A stretch of DNA of 64,000 nucleotides from Adiantum capillus-veneris (Eukaryota > Streptophyta > Polypodiopsida > Polypodiales > Pteridaceae), in the NCBI GenBank assembly GCA_014529385.2, contig CM043950.1, positions 157,489,545 through 157,553,544 of the forward strand, read 5' to 3'. Made by a program: the position numbers and the translations under genes. Numbering within the stretch: position 1 is the stretch's first letter; each line of letters opens with the position of its first letter. The notes beneath the pieces were generated by a model that ran no database searches, had not been told where the DNA came from, and was given only the letters and a program-made list of their open reading frames with translations. Below are positions 19,813-30,074 of this stretch, in pieces.

Positions 19813-20235
19813 GTTTGATGATCATTGATCACTCGCCTCTCGAGTCTAGACTCTTGAGTCTACGACTCTACCTACTACATAGCCCTTTGTACTTTTCGTT
19901 ATCCTTGAGGCCTCAGGCTTGTCCTAAGTCCTTTAGGCTTTTTGACTCTTGAGCCCTTGTGGCATGCACTCCTCATTTTGTATCCATCGATCATCGATGT
20001 TTTATTAGCACATTTCAGCCTATATGACTCGTGTTCTTTGGTCTATTTAGTGTACATTTATGGTCAAAGTGATGCTCTGGTCAAAGTAATGCTCTGTCTG
20101 TGTGGCATGTGCGTAGGTCAAAAAATGCCAAAAAAACTCTCTTTTTTTTTGCCGTTCCGACCCCCGTCCCCGTTTCCTGACTTTTGCCGTCCCGACCCCA
20201 TTCCCGACCCCGACCCGCCGTCCCATGTAACTATG
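19813..20235 (+). other. hAT 3' untranslated and right terminal region
   Basis: This stretch holds no coding sequence. A T/C-rich 3' region is followed by a run of C-rich subterminal motifs (20155-20228) and the right terminal inverted repeat ending CTATG at 20235. Confidence 0.7.
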
Positions 20236-20260
20236 GAGCCGAGCACAGAATGAAGAGATT

Positions 20261-21540
20261 ATGAAACAAGTGAAAGACCTCTTGGAAAAGGGTCCTGTCC
20301 AGCCTAGTACTTCACCGTATTGCTCTCCAATGTTGTTGGTTTTGAAGAAAGACGGATCTTGGAGGACGTGCATCGATTATAGCACTCTCAACGAAATCAC
20401 CATCAAGAACAGATTTTCGATTCCTAGGATCGATGATATACTCGACAGGTTACAGGGATCCTCGTGCTTTAGTAGGATTGACTTGAAGAGTGGATATCAT
20501 CAAATCAAGATAGCGCCAGGAGATGTCTACAAGACAACTTTTCGGACGACTCTTGGGTTATTTGAGTTTTTGGTGATGCCTTTTGGCTTAACCAATGCTC
20601 CTGCAACATTTAACCGGATGATGGACAGGATTTTTCGAGAGTACGGGCTATTTGTTGGCACTTTCTTTGACGACATCATTGTTTTCTCCAAGAATGAGGC
20701 AGAACACAGAGATCATCTGCTTCAAGTCTTTCAAGCATTACGAGATCACACGTTAGTGATTAATACAAAGAAAAGTGAATTTTTCCTACCAGAGATACAC
20801 TTTTTGGGACACATTGTGTCAGCAGCAAGAGTGCAAATGGACCTGGCCAAGATAGAGACTATCCATGATTGGCCCGATTTGAGGAATGTCCATGAAGTTA
20901 GAAGCTGCTTGGGACTGTGTTCGTACTACAGGTGGTTCATACGAAAGTTTGCAGAGGTTGCTTCCCCTTTGCATACCTTGACACAGAAAGGAGTACCTTT
21001 TTCGTGGGGACCCACAAAGGTGACTACCTTTCGGACATTGAAAGAGAAATTGACTACGGGACCTATTTTGACTTTGCCGGACTTGCAAAAGTCATTTGAA
21101 GTGTATTGTGATGCTTGTGGTCGTAGTCTGGGTGCGGTCTTGATGCAAGAAGGCCATGTCATAGTTTACGAGAGCCGTTTGTTCTCTAGGCCGGAGATGA
21201 CAGCACAGATCTATGAGAAAGAGCTTTTGGCGGTTATCCATGCTCTTACTCAGTGGTGGCATCACCTACTCGGAGCGGATTTTATTGTCTTTACAGACCA
21301 TCAGAGTTTGCGCTACTTCTTGTCACAGAAGCAGCTTTCGGAAAAGCAGATGCGGTGGGCGAACATCTTGTCACAGTTCCACTTCCAAATTGTCCATGTG
21401 CAGGGACAGAAGAATGTGGTGGCAGATGCTTTGTCTCGGAAACCGTTGGTTCTGGCTATTTCCGCGATACATCATAGGAGCTTCAAGGATATGGTCGACC
21501 AGTATGCCACAGATACGAATTTTGCAGATATTTTCACATG
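20261..21540 (+). CDS. pol: TE3 reverse transcriptase-RNase H, open frame
   Basis: This uninterrupted frame runs from just after the hAT TSD to the TE4 insertion. RT motifs are [31 protein letters not shown] and MPFGLTNAPATFNRMMD, with catalytic FFDD intact (residues about 128-131). The thumb HFLGHIVSAARVQMDL follows. RNase H has YCDACGRSLGAVL, YEKELLAVIHAL and FTDHQSLRYFL, so its acidic residues are kept. The frame then reads KNVVADALSRKP into the pre-integrase region. The first codons and the last dozen (after 21540, read into the TE4 LTR) are not natural termini. In the intact element this is the middle of a gag-pol polyprotein. Confidence 0.92.
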
Positions 21541-21545
21541 GATAT

Positions 21546-22801
21546 TGTTGCTAATTAGACTATTTTATTATTTTTAATGATTAATCTCTTTTTTAGGATA
21601 TTTTATTGTGTGCACTAAGAACTGTTAAAAGATTGTAGCTACAGGAACTGCCATCAAGAACGAACAACTCTGATGTGTCATTTGATGGGTGACGGTAAAC
21701 ATCGCGAAGGAGTTTCCGTAAGTTCGGTGGAAAGGGCCGGGTTACGAGTGCCCCTGATGCGTCACATGATGGGTGACGGGTGCATCAATAAGGGGGCATC
21801 CCGTAGGCTAAGGAGGAAATCCGAACTGAGTAAGAAAATACACGTAAGAACGCAAGCACAAGAATAAAGATGGGTTCAATGAAGCTTTTTACAAAAAGCA
21901 GGAACAATCGCGGGAAGGCAGACGCTTTCCTGCGAGGAATCTATGTTTGCATTGCATTCATGCATGTGGTTGCATCAAGGGACACCTGGGAAGTGTTGTT
22001 AAATGCATTGGTTTTAACTTATAAGGTTTTATTGAGTTTTTGGGCAAGTTCAAACCAATTTTAAAATATGCCGGCCGCCCACTTAATAAGTGGGCAGCCA
22101 CTTATAAGATAAAGCAACAAAACCAGCCAGCGAATTCTCTCTCCCTATTTCGGGTAGAACAGCGCAAAAAAAGAAAAAAAAAACGCCCGCTATCTCTACG
22201 CGAGCAGTTATTCGTGCCGTGGCCAGGGAGCTATAAAAGCACCACATGCCCTCACTCATGGGAGGTACCAACATCAGCAAGAGAAGACTCTGCCGCAAGA
22301 GATCGCGAGACTACGAAGCACGGAAGTCGCTTTTCCCGCGCAAGAACCACAAGTATCTATTGTGGATTCGCCATACGAATTGTTGTCGCGTGTTTGTGTG
22401 GTTTGTTTTGCAGGAAACTCCCTTCTTACGAGAAGGCCCTTCACGGGAAGTACGGCTTCACGCCTAAGTCCCTTACGGGAAAGTACGGCTTCACGCCTAA
22501 GTCCCTTACGGGAAAGTACGGCTTCGCGCCTAAGTCCCTTACGGGAAGGAACGGCCTTGTGCGCAAGCCCTTTACGGGAAAGCACGACCTTCGGGTCTAA
22601 GATTACAGAACGGAGGGGTTTCCTCGGGTTCTCGTGCTTGTATACGAATTCTCCCTGAATATGAGAATACTCTTAACGGGGGGGGGACCAGCCCATCTTC
22701 TGGTCCCCAATACTGTGTTGATCTTCTCCCTTCTCTCACATTTGCAAAGTATTTTAATTTTCAGATTTTCAAATGCTCGTGTACGCTCCTGTTTTGTGAC
22801 A
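21546..22801 (+). repeat. TE4 5' LTR
   Basis: A probable TATA box CTATAAAAGC lies at 22231-22240. Near 22430-22590 there is a tandem array of a 33-bp unit (core TTCACGCCTAAGTCCCTTACGGGAAAGTACGGC, described here by its first and last parts TTCACGCC and AGTACGGC). This array has one more unit than the right LTR, which explains most of the 30-bp length difference. Open frames across the array on both strands are by-products of the repeat. Confidence 0.93.
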
Positions 22802-22802
22802 G

Positions 22803-22814
22803 TGGTATCAGAGC
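22803..22814 (+). other. TE4 primer-binding site (tRNA-iMet)
   Basis: TGGTATCAGAGC lies one base after the 5' LTR. It is an exact match to the usual initiator-Met primer site of plant LTR elements. Confidence 0.93.
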
Positions 22815-22871
22815 TCGGACTCCCCTCTTTCTCTGCAAAGAAGGACAATTCCGGGAAGAACGGGAAGAACC

Positions 22872-24198
22872 ATGTCGAGCCAAGGGAGAAGCGTTGAAGA
22901 GGAGCTTCAACAAGTGCAAGCTCAGCTTGTGGAGTTGCAACAAATTTTACTGCTGCCAGACGTCCAAAAGCTTTTGGGCGGAATGAAGAAAACGAATGGA
23001 ACTGATGCAGCCAAGCATCCAGACAACACTGTTGGTGTGAGACCACAGGAGGCAAGAGAAGAAGCATGTGCCGAGGTGCACAAAGGATCTTTGGATCGGA
23101 ATGAACGGCCTACTTCAAGGAAAGGCCAAGAAAAAGCGCTCTCTCTGCTAGATGAGAGCAAGGACATCTCTATCTCATCTCCATCTTACTCTCCTGATTA
23201 TACTTCTACTTCTCGATCATCTCGTCAGAAGAAGGAAGCAGCTACTACCGCCACTACCCTACATCAACCTAAAGATAAACCTCGATTCAAGAAGTAAGGT
23301 CGCAAGTCTCAACATCGCATGAGAGTCTTCAAATCAGGTGACAAGGACATCAAGTTCGAAACCTACAACGGACGGAGAGACATCTCCAAAGCACTGTCCT
23401 TCATCAAACAGTTTGAAGTCGCCTTTACCAATGGGCACTTCACAGAAAAATCCAAATTACGCCATGTGGGGATGCACCTCAAGGAAACGGCAAGTAATTG
23501 GTGATTAGCCAAGATTCTGGAAGGTTCTCAAGCCAAAACTTGGGAAGGCTTTAAATCCGAATTTTATGAACAATTTCTTCCGCCTGACTTCGAGCAGGAC
23601 ATACGGAAGGAATGGGACTGGCTTGCCCAGAAGGAACATGAAAGAGTAACGACTTATGTGGACAAGTATTGGTCGGTTCTTCTGAAGGTCACTCCCTTCA
23701 TGAAGATTGCCGACGAGGAAAAGAAACGAAAGTTCGAAGCAGGTCTCCAACCGCAGCTTCGAAAGAGTATGAAGGTGTATCCGCATGATACTCTTCAGAG
23801 GATGATGGAATCAGCAATCATTGCTGAGGATTTGCACTCAACTGGGACGCCTAGAAAGATGGGGCATAGCACTTACCGTGCAAGACAAGGAGGGGTCTAT
23901 GATGACCAAGGGGGCCAAGGAAGAAAACGCCCTCCATCTAGAGACGATGATCATTCTAAGAAGCCAGAGGGCACTGGCAAGCGAACTAAGTACCTTTCTC
24001 CTACTCAACTTCAAACTTTCAGAGAGGAAGGAGGATGCTTCTACTGTGGCGAGAAAGGACATATGAAACCGAACTGCCCGCTAAAGCAGCAACGGCAAGA
24101 GCAAGCCTCTACGAGGCAAGAGAAAGCAAGGAAGGAACCCGCACCACCAAGCTCGAACTCCGTTCCAAATGTTCAAGGAAACACAGAATCAGAGAAAG
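22872..24198 (+). pseudogene. gag: TE4 gag with zinc knuckle (two nonsense codons)
   Basis: ATG 22872 (MSSQGRSVEEELQQVQAQL) starts a Gln/Glu/Leu-rich helical N-terminus. The frame is interrupted by TAA at 23295-23297 and by TGA at 23502-23504. The TGA falls exactly at the second Trp of the conserved WW capsid motif (SNW-stop, where relatives read WW), a G-to-A change. Downstream are the capsid block EGFKSEFYEQFLPPDFEQ and a basic region. The intact knuckle CFYCGEKGHMKPNC is at 24036-24077. About 40 codons later the frame passes directly into the RT thumb. Confidence 0.88.
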
Positions 24199-26426
24199 GG
24201 AAGCACTTGGACTTAGTGTTTCAAGAATTACGAAAGCATGAGTTGCATGTGAATGCAAAGAAGAGCGAGTTCTTTCTCTCAGAGATACACTATCTCGGCC
24301 ATATAGTCTCTCACAATCAAGTGAGTATGGATCCTGCCAAGATCCGAGTGGTAGAAGATTGGCCTATTCCCACTACGGTACATGATGTACGTAGTTTCCT
24401 CGGATTATGTTCGTATTATCGAAGGTTTGTTTGAGGATTTGCTCATGTAGCAGCACCACTTTATGACTTGACAAAGAAGAAGATTCCTTTCAGAAGGGGA
24501 TCGAGACAACAAGGAGCTTTTGAACGGCTCAAGTACTTGCTAAGCCATGGACCTATTTTGATAGTGCCCGACTTAAGAAAACCATTTGAGGTTCACTGCG
24601 ATGCTTCAGGCGATTGCATCGGAGCAGTGTTAAACCAAGAAGGCCATGCAGTGGCCTACGAAAGCAGACGGCTTAAGGATGCAAAGTTGCATGCATCAAT
24701 CTATGAAAAGGAACTCACGGCTGTGATTCACGCCTTATTCAACTGGAAGCACTATCTTCTAGGAGCGGATTTTGTGATCAAGACTGATCACCAGAGTTTG
24801 CGGTATTTTCTTACGCAAAGGAAACTATCTGAGAAGCAGATGAGATGGGCAAACTTTTTGTCTATGTTTCACTTCCAGATCCTTCACACGGCTGGGAGTA
24901 AGAATATAGTCGCAGACGCACTGTCTAGGTGGCCAAGGGTGAACGCTATAACTTCGGTGTATCACCAAGAATTAGAAGCACTACCGGATTTATATCCGAA
25001 TGATCCAGACTTCTCCACCATTTGGAGAAAGCTACATCGTGGAGAGAATGAGTTTCCCTATTCCATTCATGACGGTTATCTCTACCACCATCAGGCCATA
25101 TGTGTGGCGGAACCATTAAGAAAGAAGATCATGGATAAAGCACACGCTTCGCCTTATGCGGGTCATCGGGGTATTCTCCCTACGACCTTAGCAATGGAAA
25201 GATATTTCTTTTGGCCTAGCCTTATAGCAGACATTGATAAGTATGTCAGGGAATGTTTGGTTTGCCAAAAAGTGAAGTATGATCGGCATAAGACGCCTGG
25301 GTTGCTACAACCTTTGCCTGTGCCTAATGAACCTTGGGAAAGTATTGCCATGGACTTCATCATGGACCTCCCTAGAACTCAGACTGGAAATGACGCGATC
25401 TGGACCATTGTGGATAGGTTAAGCAAGCAAGAACACTTTATACCAGTCAAGAAAACGATAAAAGCAAATCATATGGCTAGGGTCTTTCTGGCACAGATCT
25501 TTAAGCATCATGGAATGCCTAAGTCTATTGTGAGTGATCGAGATCCTCGCATGACAGGAAATTTTTGGCGTGCCTTGATGGATAATCTTGGTACGAAGCT
25601 GAACTTTTCATCTGCCTACCATCCTCAAACGGACGGGCAAAGTGAGATAGCCAATTCCACAGTATTGGATATGTTAAAAGCTTATGTGTCAAACCGGCAA
25701 TCTGACTGGGAGAAATATTTGCCTCTTGTCGAGTATGCGTATAACAATACCATACACTCATCGATAGGGAAAGCACCTTTTGAGATTCTATATGGTAAGC
25801 CTTTGCTTCCACCCATCCTTTTAACTAAGGATAAGATCTTTTCAACAGATGAATTTGTCCGGGACTTGGACACAGCCTACGGGCAAGTTAGGAGAGCTAT
25901 TCTACGCTCTCAAGAAAAGCATAAGAAAGCTGCAGACAAGCACAGAAGGAATCTAAACTTAACAGTCGGACAATTAGTCTTACTCAAGTTTGAGAAGGCA
26001 AGACTTAAGAAACAAGCGTCTCATAAGGGAAAGGTGGTAAAACTTTCTACCCGTTATTATGGGCCGTTTAAGATCACTGAGCAAGTAAATGATGTCACGT
26101 TCCGATTAGCGCTACCGCCTAATTGGAAGATCCATAATGCTTTCCATGTCAGTTTACTCCGGCCGTATGTGGGACCGCCTCCAAGCCAGCCTAGTGCTGA
26201 GGAACCTCCTGAGGTTGAGGAAACGGAAGAAATACTCCAACCGGAGCAAATAGTAAGTCATCAAGAGCGGTCTCTCAAATCCGGAAAGATAACATGGAAG
26301 TATTTGGTTAAGTTTAAGAACTATTCGAATCTAGATGCTAAGTGGATGACGCAGGAGGAATTAGCAGCTTATCCCGAGATACTGGAGGTATATGTCCAAG
26401 CACTACAGTTGAGGTCAATTGTTTAG
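24199..26426 (+). CDS. pol: TE4 pol: RT thumb, RNase H, integrase, chromodomain (one TGA)
   Basis: The frame continues from gag into RT C-terminal sequence (KHLDLVFQELRKHELHVNAKKSEFF). The protease, fingers and palm, including the FxDD box, are missing. A TGA at 24432-24434 replaces the Arg of RRFIRGFA (CGA to TGA). From there 24435-26426 is fully open. RNase H has VHCDASGDCIGAVL, YEKELTAVIHAL and KTDHQSLRYFL. The integrase zinc finger ends CLVCQKVKYDR, and the DDE core has SIAMDFIMDLP, VSDRDPRMTG and GQSEIANST, all intact. The GPY/F module has YYGPFKITEQVNDV. The C-terminal chromodomain has WKYLVKFKNYSNLDAKWM. The natural stop is TAG 26424-26426, 12 bases before the 3' LTR. Confidence 0.93.
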
Positions 26427-26428
26427 AA

Positions 26429-26438
26429 GCCAGAGGGA
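26429..26438 (+). other. TE4 polypurine tract
   Basis: GCCAGAGGGA immediately precedes the 3' LTR start at 26439. It is short but correctly placed. Confidence 0.6.
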
Positions 26439-27664
26439 TGTTGCTAATTGGACTATTTTCTTATTTTTAATAATTAATCTCTTTTTTAGGATATTTTATT
26501 GTGTGCACTAAGAACTGTTAAAAGATTGTAGCTACAGGAACTGCCAACAAGAACGGACAACTCTGATGTGTCATTTGATGGGTGACGGTAAACATCGCGA
26601 AGGAGTTTCCGTAAGTTCGGTGGAAAGGGCCGGGTTACGAGTGCCCCTGATGCGTCACATGATGGGTGACAGGTGCATCAGTAAGGGGGCATCCCGTAGG
26701 CTAAGGAGGAAATCCGAACTGAGTAAGAAAATACGCGTAAGAACGCAAGCACAAGAATAAAGATGGGTTCAATGAAGCTTTTTACGAAAAGCAGGAACAA
26801 TCACGGGAAGGCAGACGCTTTCCCGCGAGGAATCTATGTTTGCATTGCATTCGTGCATGTGGTTGCATCCAGGGACGCCTGGGAAGTGTTGTTAAATGCA
26901 TTGGTTTTAACTTATAAGGTTTTATTGAGTTTTTGGGTAGGTTCAGACCAATTTTAAAATATGCCGGCCGCCCACTTAATAAGTGGGCAGCCACTTATAA
27001 GATAAAGCAACAAAACCAGCCAGCGAATTCTCTCTCCCTATTTCGGGTAGAACAGCGCAAAAAAAAAAAAAAAAAAACGCCCGCTATCTCTACGCGAGCA
27101 GTTATTCGTGCCGTGGACAGGGAGCTATAAAAGCACCACATGCCCTCACTCACGGGAGGTACCAACATCAGCAAGAGAAGACTCTGCCGCAAGAGATCGC
27201 GAGACTACGAAGCACGGAAGTCGCTTTTCCCGCGCAAGAACCACAGGTATCTATTGTGGATTCGCCAAACGAATTGTTGTCGCGTGTTTGTGTGGTTTGT
27301 TTTGCAGGAAACTCCCTTCTTACGAGAAGGCCCTTCACGGGAAGCACGGTTTCACGCCTAAGTCCCTTACGGGAAAGTACGGCTTCGCGCCTAAGTCCCT
27401 TACGGGAAGGAACGGCCTTGTGCGCAAGCCCTTTACGGGAAAGCACGACCTTCGGGTCTAAGATTACAGAACGGAGGGGTTTCCTCGGGTTCCCGTGCTT
27501 GTATACGAATTCTCCCTGAATAGAAGAATACTCTTAACGGGGGGGGGGGACCAGCCCATCTTCTGGTCCCCAATACTGTGTTGATCTTCTCCCTTCTCTC
27601 ACATTTGCAAAGTATTTTAATTTTCAGATGTTCAAGTGCTCGTGTACGCTCCCGTTTTGTGATA
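26439..27664 (+). repeat. TE4 3' LTR
   Basis: This 1226-bp copy of 21546-22801 differs by scattered substitutions and by one fewer 33-bp repeat unit (27327-27450). A TATA box CTATAAAAG lies at 27125-27133. The terminal CA has become TA. The extra pure A tract at 27060-27077 is a replication-slippage type difference. Confidence 0.93.
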
Positions 27665-28380
27665 GATACGGGATGGGGAGACAGTAGCGGGATACTCCCT
27701 TCAGGAAGGCTACTTGATGAGAAAGACTATGTTGTGCGTTACACAGCCGTTGAGGGATAAGGTTATGACTGAATGCCATTGTCCACCTTTTACGAGTCAC
27801 CGCGGCATTGCTACCACCATGAAAGGGTAGAGAGATACTTCTTTTGGCCGTGACTCAAAAAGGATGTGGAAGAGTTGTGCACAGTATGCCAGAAGGTCAA
27901 GTTTGACAGGCATAAGACACAGAGATTGTTACACCCTTTTACCCATACCCACCCGCCCCTGGGAAAGTATTGAAATGGAATTCATTTTTGATCTCCCGAT
28001 TACATAGAATGATGACGATGATTTTCCGATTACATGGCACGTCTGAGACGATTGTCTCCGACAGAGACCCCAGATTTATGAGTTTGTTTTGGAAGGCAAT
28101 TTGGGAGAACATTGGCACGCGGTTGCAGTTCTCGTCAGCGTTCCACTTGCAGACTGACGAGCAATCTGAGATTGCCAATTCAGTGGTTTTAGATTTATTG
28201 AAGTCATGTATCTCGGATCAGAAAACTCAATGGGAAAAGAACTTACCTTTGGTGGAATTTGCCTACAATAACACGATACACTCTTCGACGGGGAAGACGC
28301 CATGTGAGATTGTTGAAAGTACTGCGAAGGTTCCATCCTTCTTGAGCACGAAAGATTAGATATTTGAAGAGGATGAATAT
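27665..28380 (+). pseudogene. pol: TE3 integrase (resumed after TE4), internally deleted
   Basis: The sequence resumes GATACGGGATGGGGAGACAGTAGC, matching TE6 at about 45550. The zinc-binding part is decayed by indels. A deletion of roughly 120 bp around 27990-28040 removes the start of the catalytic core between FIFDLP and the MPETIVSD block. The open part 27970-28359 keeps the second Asp (IVSDRDPRFMS) and the Glu (SEIANSVVL), but the first catalytic Asp region is damaged. A TAG at 28357-28359 interrupts the frame. Confidence 0.8.
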
Positions 28381-28389
28381 TCGCGAGAT

Positions 28390-28927
28390 TTGGATACGGC
28401 TTTTGCCAAGGTTCGCGAGACTTTGCAGGAGTCTCAAGAACGACAGAAAAAGGCAGCGGATCGCCATCGTCGCGACTTGAAATTAAAGGAGGATGATTGG
28501 GTGCTCTTACGTTTTGAGAAGGCACGCCTACGGAAGAAAAAGGGAAAGGAGAGGGTCTTTCCAAAGCTTAGTATGCGATACTACAAACCTTTCCAGATCA
28601 CTGACAAGATAAACGATGTCTCCTTCCGATTGAAACTGCCAGATACTTGGAGGATTCACAATGCATTGCATGTGAGTCTCTTGAAACCTGTTAAGGGTGA
28701 TGTGCCTGATGATGGGGAGCCTGATGAGCAACCCGAAGTGGAAGAAAACGAGGAGATCCTTGTTCTTCAACAGATTTTGGCACATAACGATACGAAGAAA
28801 GGTAAAATCCGAAGGCGGTTCTTGGTTAAGTTCAAGAACCTTTCCTACATTTGATGCGAAGTGGATGGAGGAGGACCTAGCAGATACTCCTCGGATTGTG
28901 AAACTTTACCTCGATGTTTTGGTTTAG
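28390..28927 (+). pseudogene. pol: TE3 integrase tail and chromodomain
   Basis: This open piece carries QKKAADRHRRDLKL, then DDWVLLRFEKARLRKKKGKERVF, YYKPFQITDKINDVSFRL and WRIHNALHVSLLKP, an acidic linker, and the chromodomain RRRFLVKFKNLS. A small insertion near 28850 shifts the frame, and the chromodomain end (FDAKWMEEDLADTPRIVKLYLDVLV) is read at 28852-28924 in another frame. The stop at 28925-28927 is the natural end of pol. Confidence 0.85.
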
Positions 28928-29534
28928 CATAGTCTACTCCAAACGGAACCCAGAAATTCTGGCTTGGCCGAAGATCTGGTGCAATGGGATGCACAAGAGG
29001 GGAGTTACTCCGCTCCTTTGTCAACAGATGCCTTGATTTTGATACTAAAGTCACTGATGTCTCTTTGAGCTTCAAGGATACTGATAGCTGACAGTATTCT
29101 GTTGGATGACTTTATGAAATGGAATTCCTGATAATGATACTGATTTGTTCTTGACTTCTTGTGAGTGCAGGAACTGATAGCCGAAATGACTGCAGCATTT
29201 TGGTCTGATTGATCTCGAATAGACATGGTTGCAATAGGGGTTAGTCAATCCGACATCGATGAGGTCCCGATTGGACCTAGATGTGATTGCTAGCTACATT
29301 GCCGATAAATCATGGTCTAAGATCCGAATGAATTTTGAATGTCATGTGATGTCCTGTGATGTCTGGTGATGTCCTGTGATGTCGTGTGATGTGACTGTCG
29401 ATTTTGTACATGTGCTAGATGTGTGTTCCTAGTATGTAGGTACTAACAGTCAGTGTCTGCTAAGACGGTTTATGGCTTTTGTCGGTTTTGCAGGAATAAT
29501 CGTGGTCGATTACAATGCTTTCAAGAGGGGGGTA
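28928..29534 (+). other. TE3 3' untranslated region and polypurine tract
   Basis: This 0.6-kb non-coding stretch is largely shared with TE6 (51846-52195). It includes a short imperfect repeat of GTGATGTCCT/CGTGTGATGT at 29340-29395. It ends in the polypurine tract TTTCAAGAGGGGGGTA, directly before the 3' LTR. Confidence 0.8.
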
Positions 29535-30074
29535 TGTCACAAAGTGATGACGTGGCGAATAGTAAAAACCCTAATTTCTGCCATAAACCCTAAAATTCCT
29601 ACAAACCCTAATTTCTGCCAAAAACCCTAATTTCCGAAAATCGCAGAGGTTGGAAAAAAATAATAATAATAATAAATGATGAGCGACGCGAATTTTGCTT
29701 TTTTTATAAAAAAAAAGAGAGAAAAGACTCTCTTAAGAGAGAGAGAGAGAGAGAACTAATGTTTTTTATTTTTAAAGCTTTTGGGGCTCTGCTTTTGGGC
29801 ATCCCTTGTATCTTTAAATAAGTGGTGAGGGCTTCACTTCTCAGAGCATCTGGACACAGAGTCTGAGAGTGAAACCCCGGCCACTCTCTTGTACTTTGAT
29901 CTTATGAATATAAAAAGAAATACCGAAAGAGACGCCAGTCTTTGGGGCCAATATCTCTAGGCACGGAACTCCGTCGGGCCAGTGCAAATCTATTGTGATC
30001 CGTGACTTGTTTTGAAGTGGTTATTTGGTGTTGTCGCGGTTGATTCTTGACTTGGAGTGTCCAAGTCTGTTACA
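29535..30074 (+). repeat. TE3 3' LTR
   Basis: This 540-bp LTR begins TGTCACAAAGTGATG and ends CTGTTACA, and it matches 14327-14870. It is followed by the TSD CCTAC (30075-30079), after which TE1 coding sequence resumes in frame. Confidence 0.95.

Larger units (their letters stand above)
17100..20235 (+). mobile_element. hAT-superfamily DNA transposon in TE3 pol
   Basis: This 3136-bp element has terminal inverted repeats starting CATAGTTACAGGGGATGG on the left and ending ATGTAACTATG on the right. It is flanked by the 8-bp direct repeat GAGCCGAG at 17092-17099 and 20236-20243. An 8-bp TSD is the hallmark of hAT elements. It carries a two-exon transposase gene on the plus strand. Both ends have G/C-rich subterminal stretches rich in GGACGG or CCGTCC. 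The uninterrupted TE6 copy reads straight through the target (GTGAGCCGAGCACAGAATG near 44306-44324), which confirms the exact insertion point. Confidence 0.95.
21546..27664 (+). mobile_element. TE4: Ty3/gypsy chromovirus with deleted protease and RT core, inside TE3
   Basis: This 6.1-kb element has LTRs at 21546-22801 (1256 bp) and 26439-27664 (1226 bp). They begin TGTTGCTAATT and end TTTTGTGACA, with a late C-to-T change in the right copy (GTGATA). The TSD is GATAT at 21541-21545 and GATAC at 27665-27669; the TE6 target reads GATAT, so the right copy has changed by one base. One reading frame runs from 22872 to 26426 with only three nonsense codons. Protease and the fingers/palm of RT are absent, so mobility would depend on enzymes from a relative. 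It interrupts TE3 between RNase H and integrase. Confidence 0.95.
14327..30074 (+). mobile_element. TE3: Ty3/gypsy chromovirus in TE1, itself carrying a hAT element and TE4
   Basis: LTRs of 544 bp (14327-14870) and 540 bp (29535-30074) start TGTCACAAAGTGATGACGTGGCG and end TGTTACA. The TSD is CCTAC at 14322-14326 and 30075-30079. Setting aside the hAT insertion (17100-20235 plus TSD) and TE4 (21546-27664 plus TSD), TE3 itself is about 6.5 kb. Gene order on the plus strand is gag with a Ser/Lys-rich segment and zinc knuckle, protease remnant, RT-RNase H, integrase, chromodomain. TE6 (41291-52195) is a second copy of the same family, and its alignment defines the insertion points and deletions in TE3. 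Gag, protease and integrase are broken; RT-RNase H is open. Confidence 0.95.

Noticed and set aside
22430-22600. CRISPR-like direct repeats
   Set aside because: The 33-bp units are contiguous with no spacers and lie in a plant LTR. The spaced 24-nt motifs at 50299-50497 were also considered and rejected as CRISPR, because spacing is irregular and the genome is eukaryotic.
22040-22658. Overlapping open frames on both strands with repeats such as GKYGFTPKSLT
   Set aside because: They are created by the 33-bp tandem array in the TE4 LTR (a multiple of three) and recur in the other LTR. There is no independent coding evidence.
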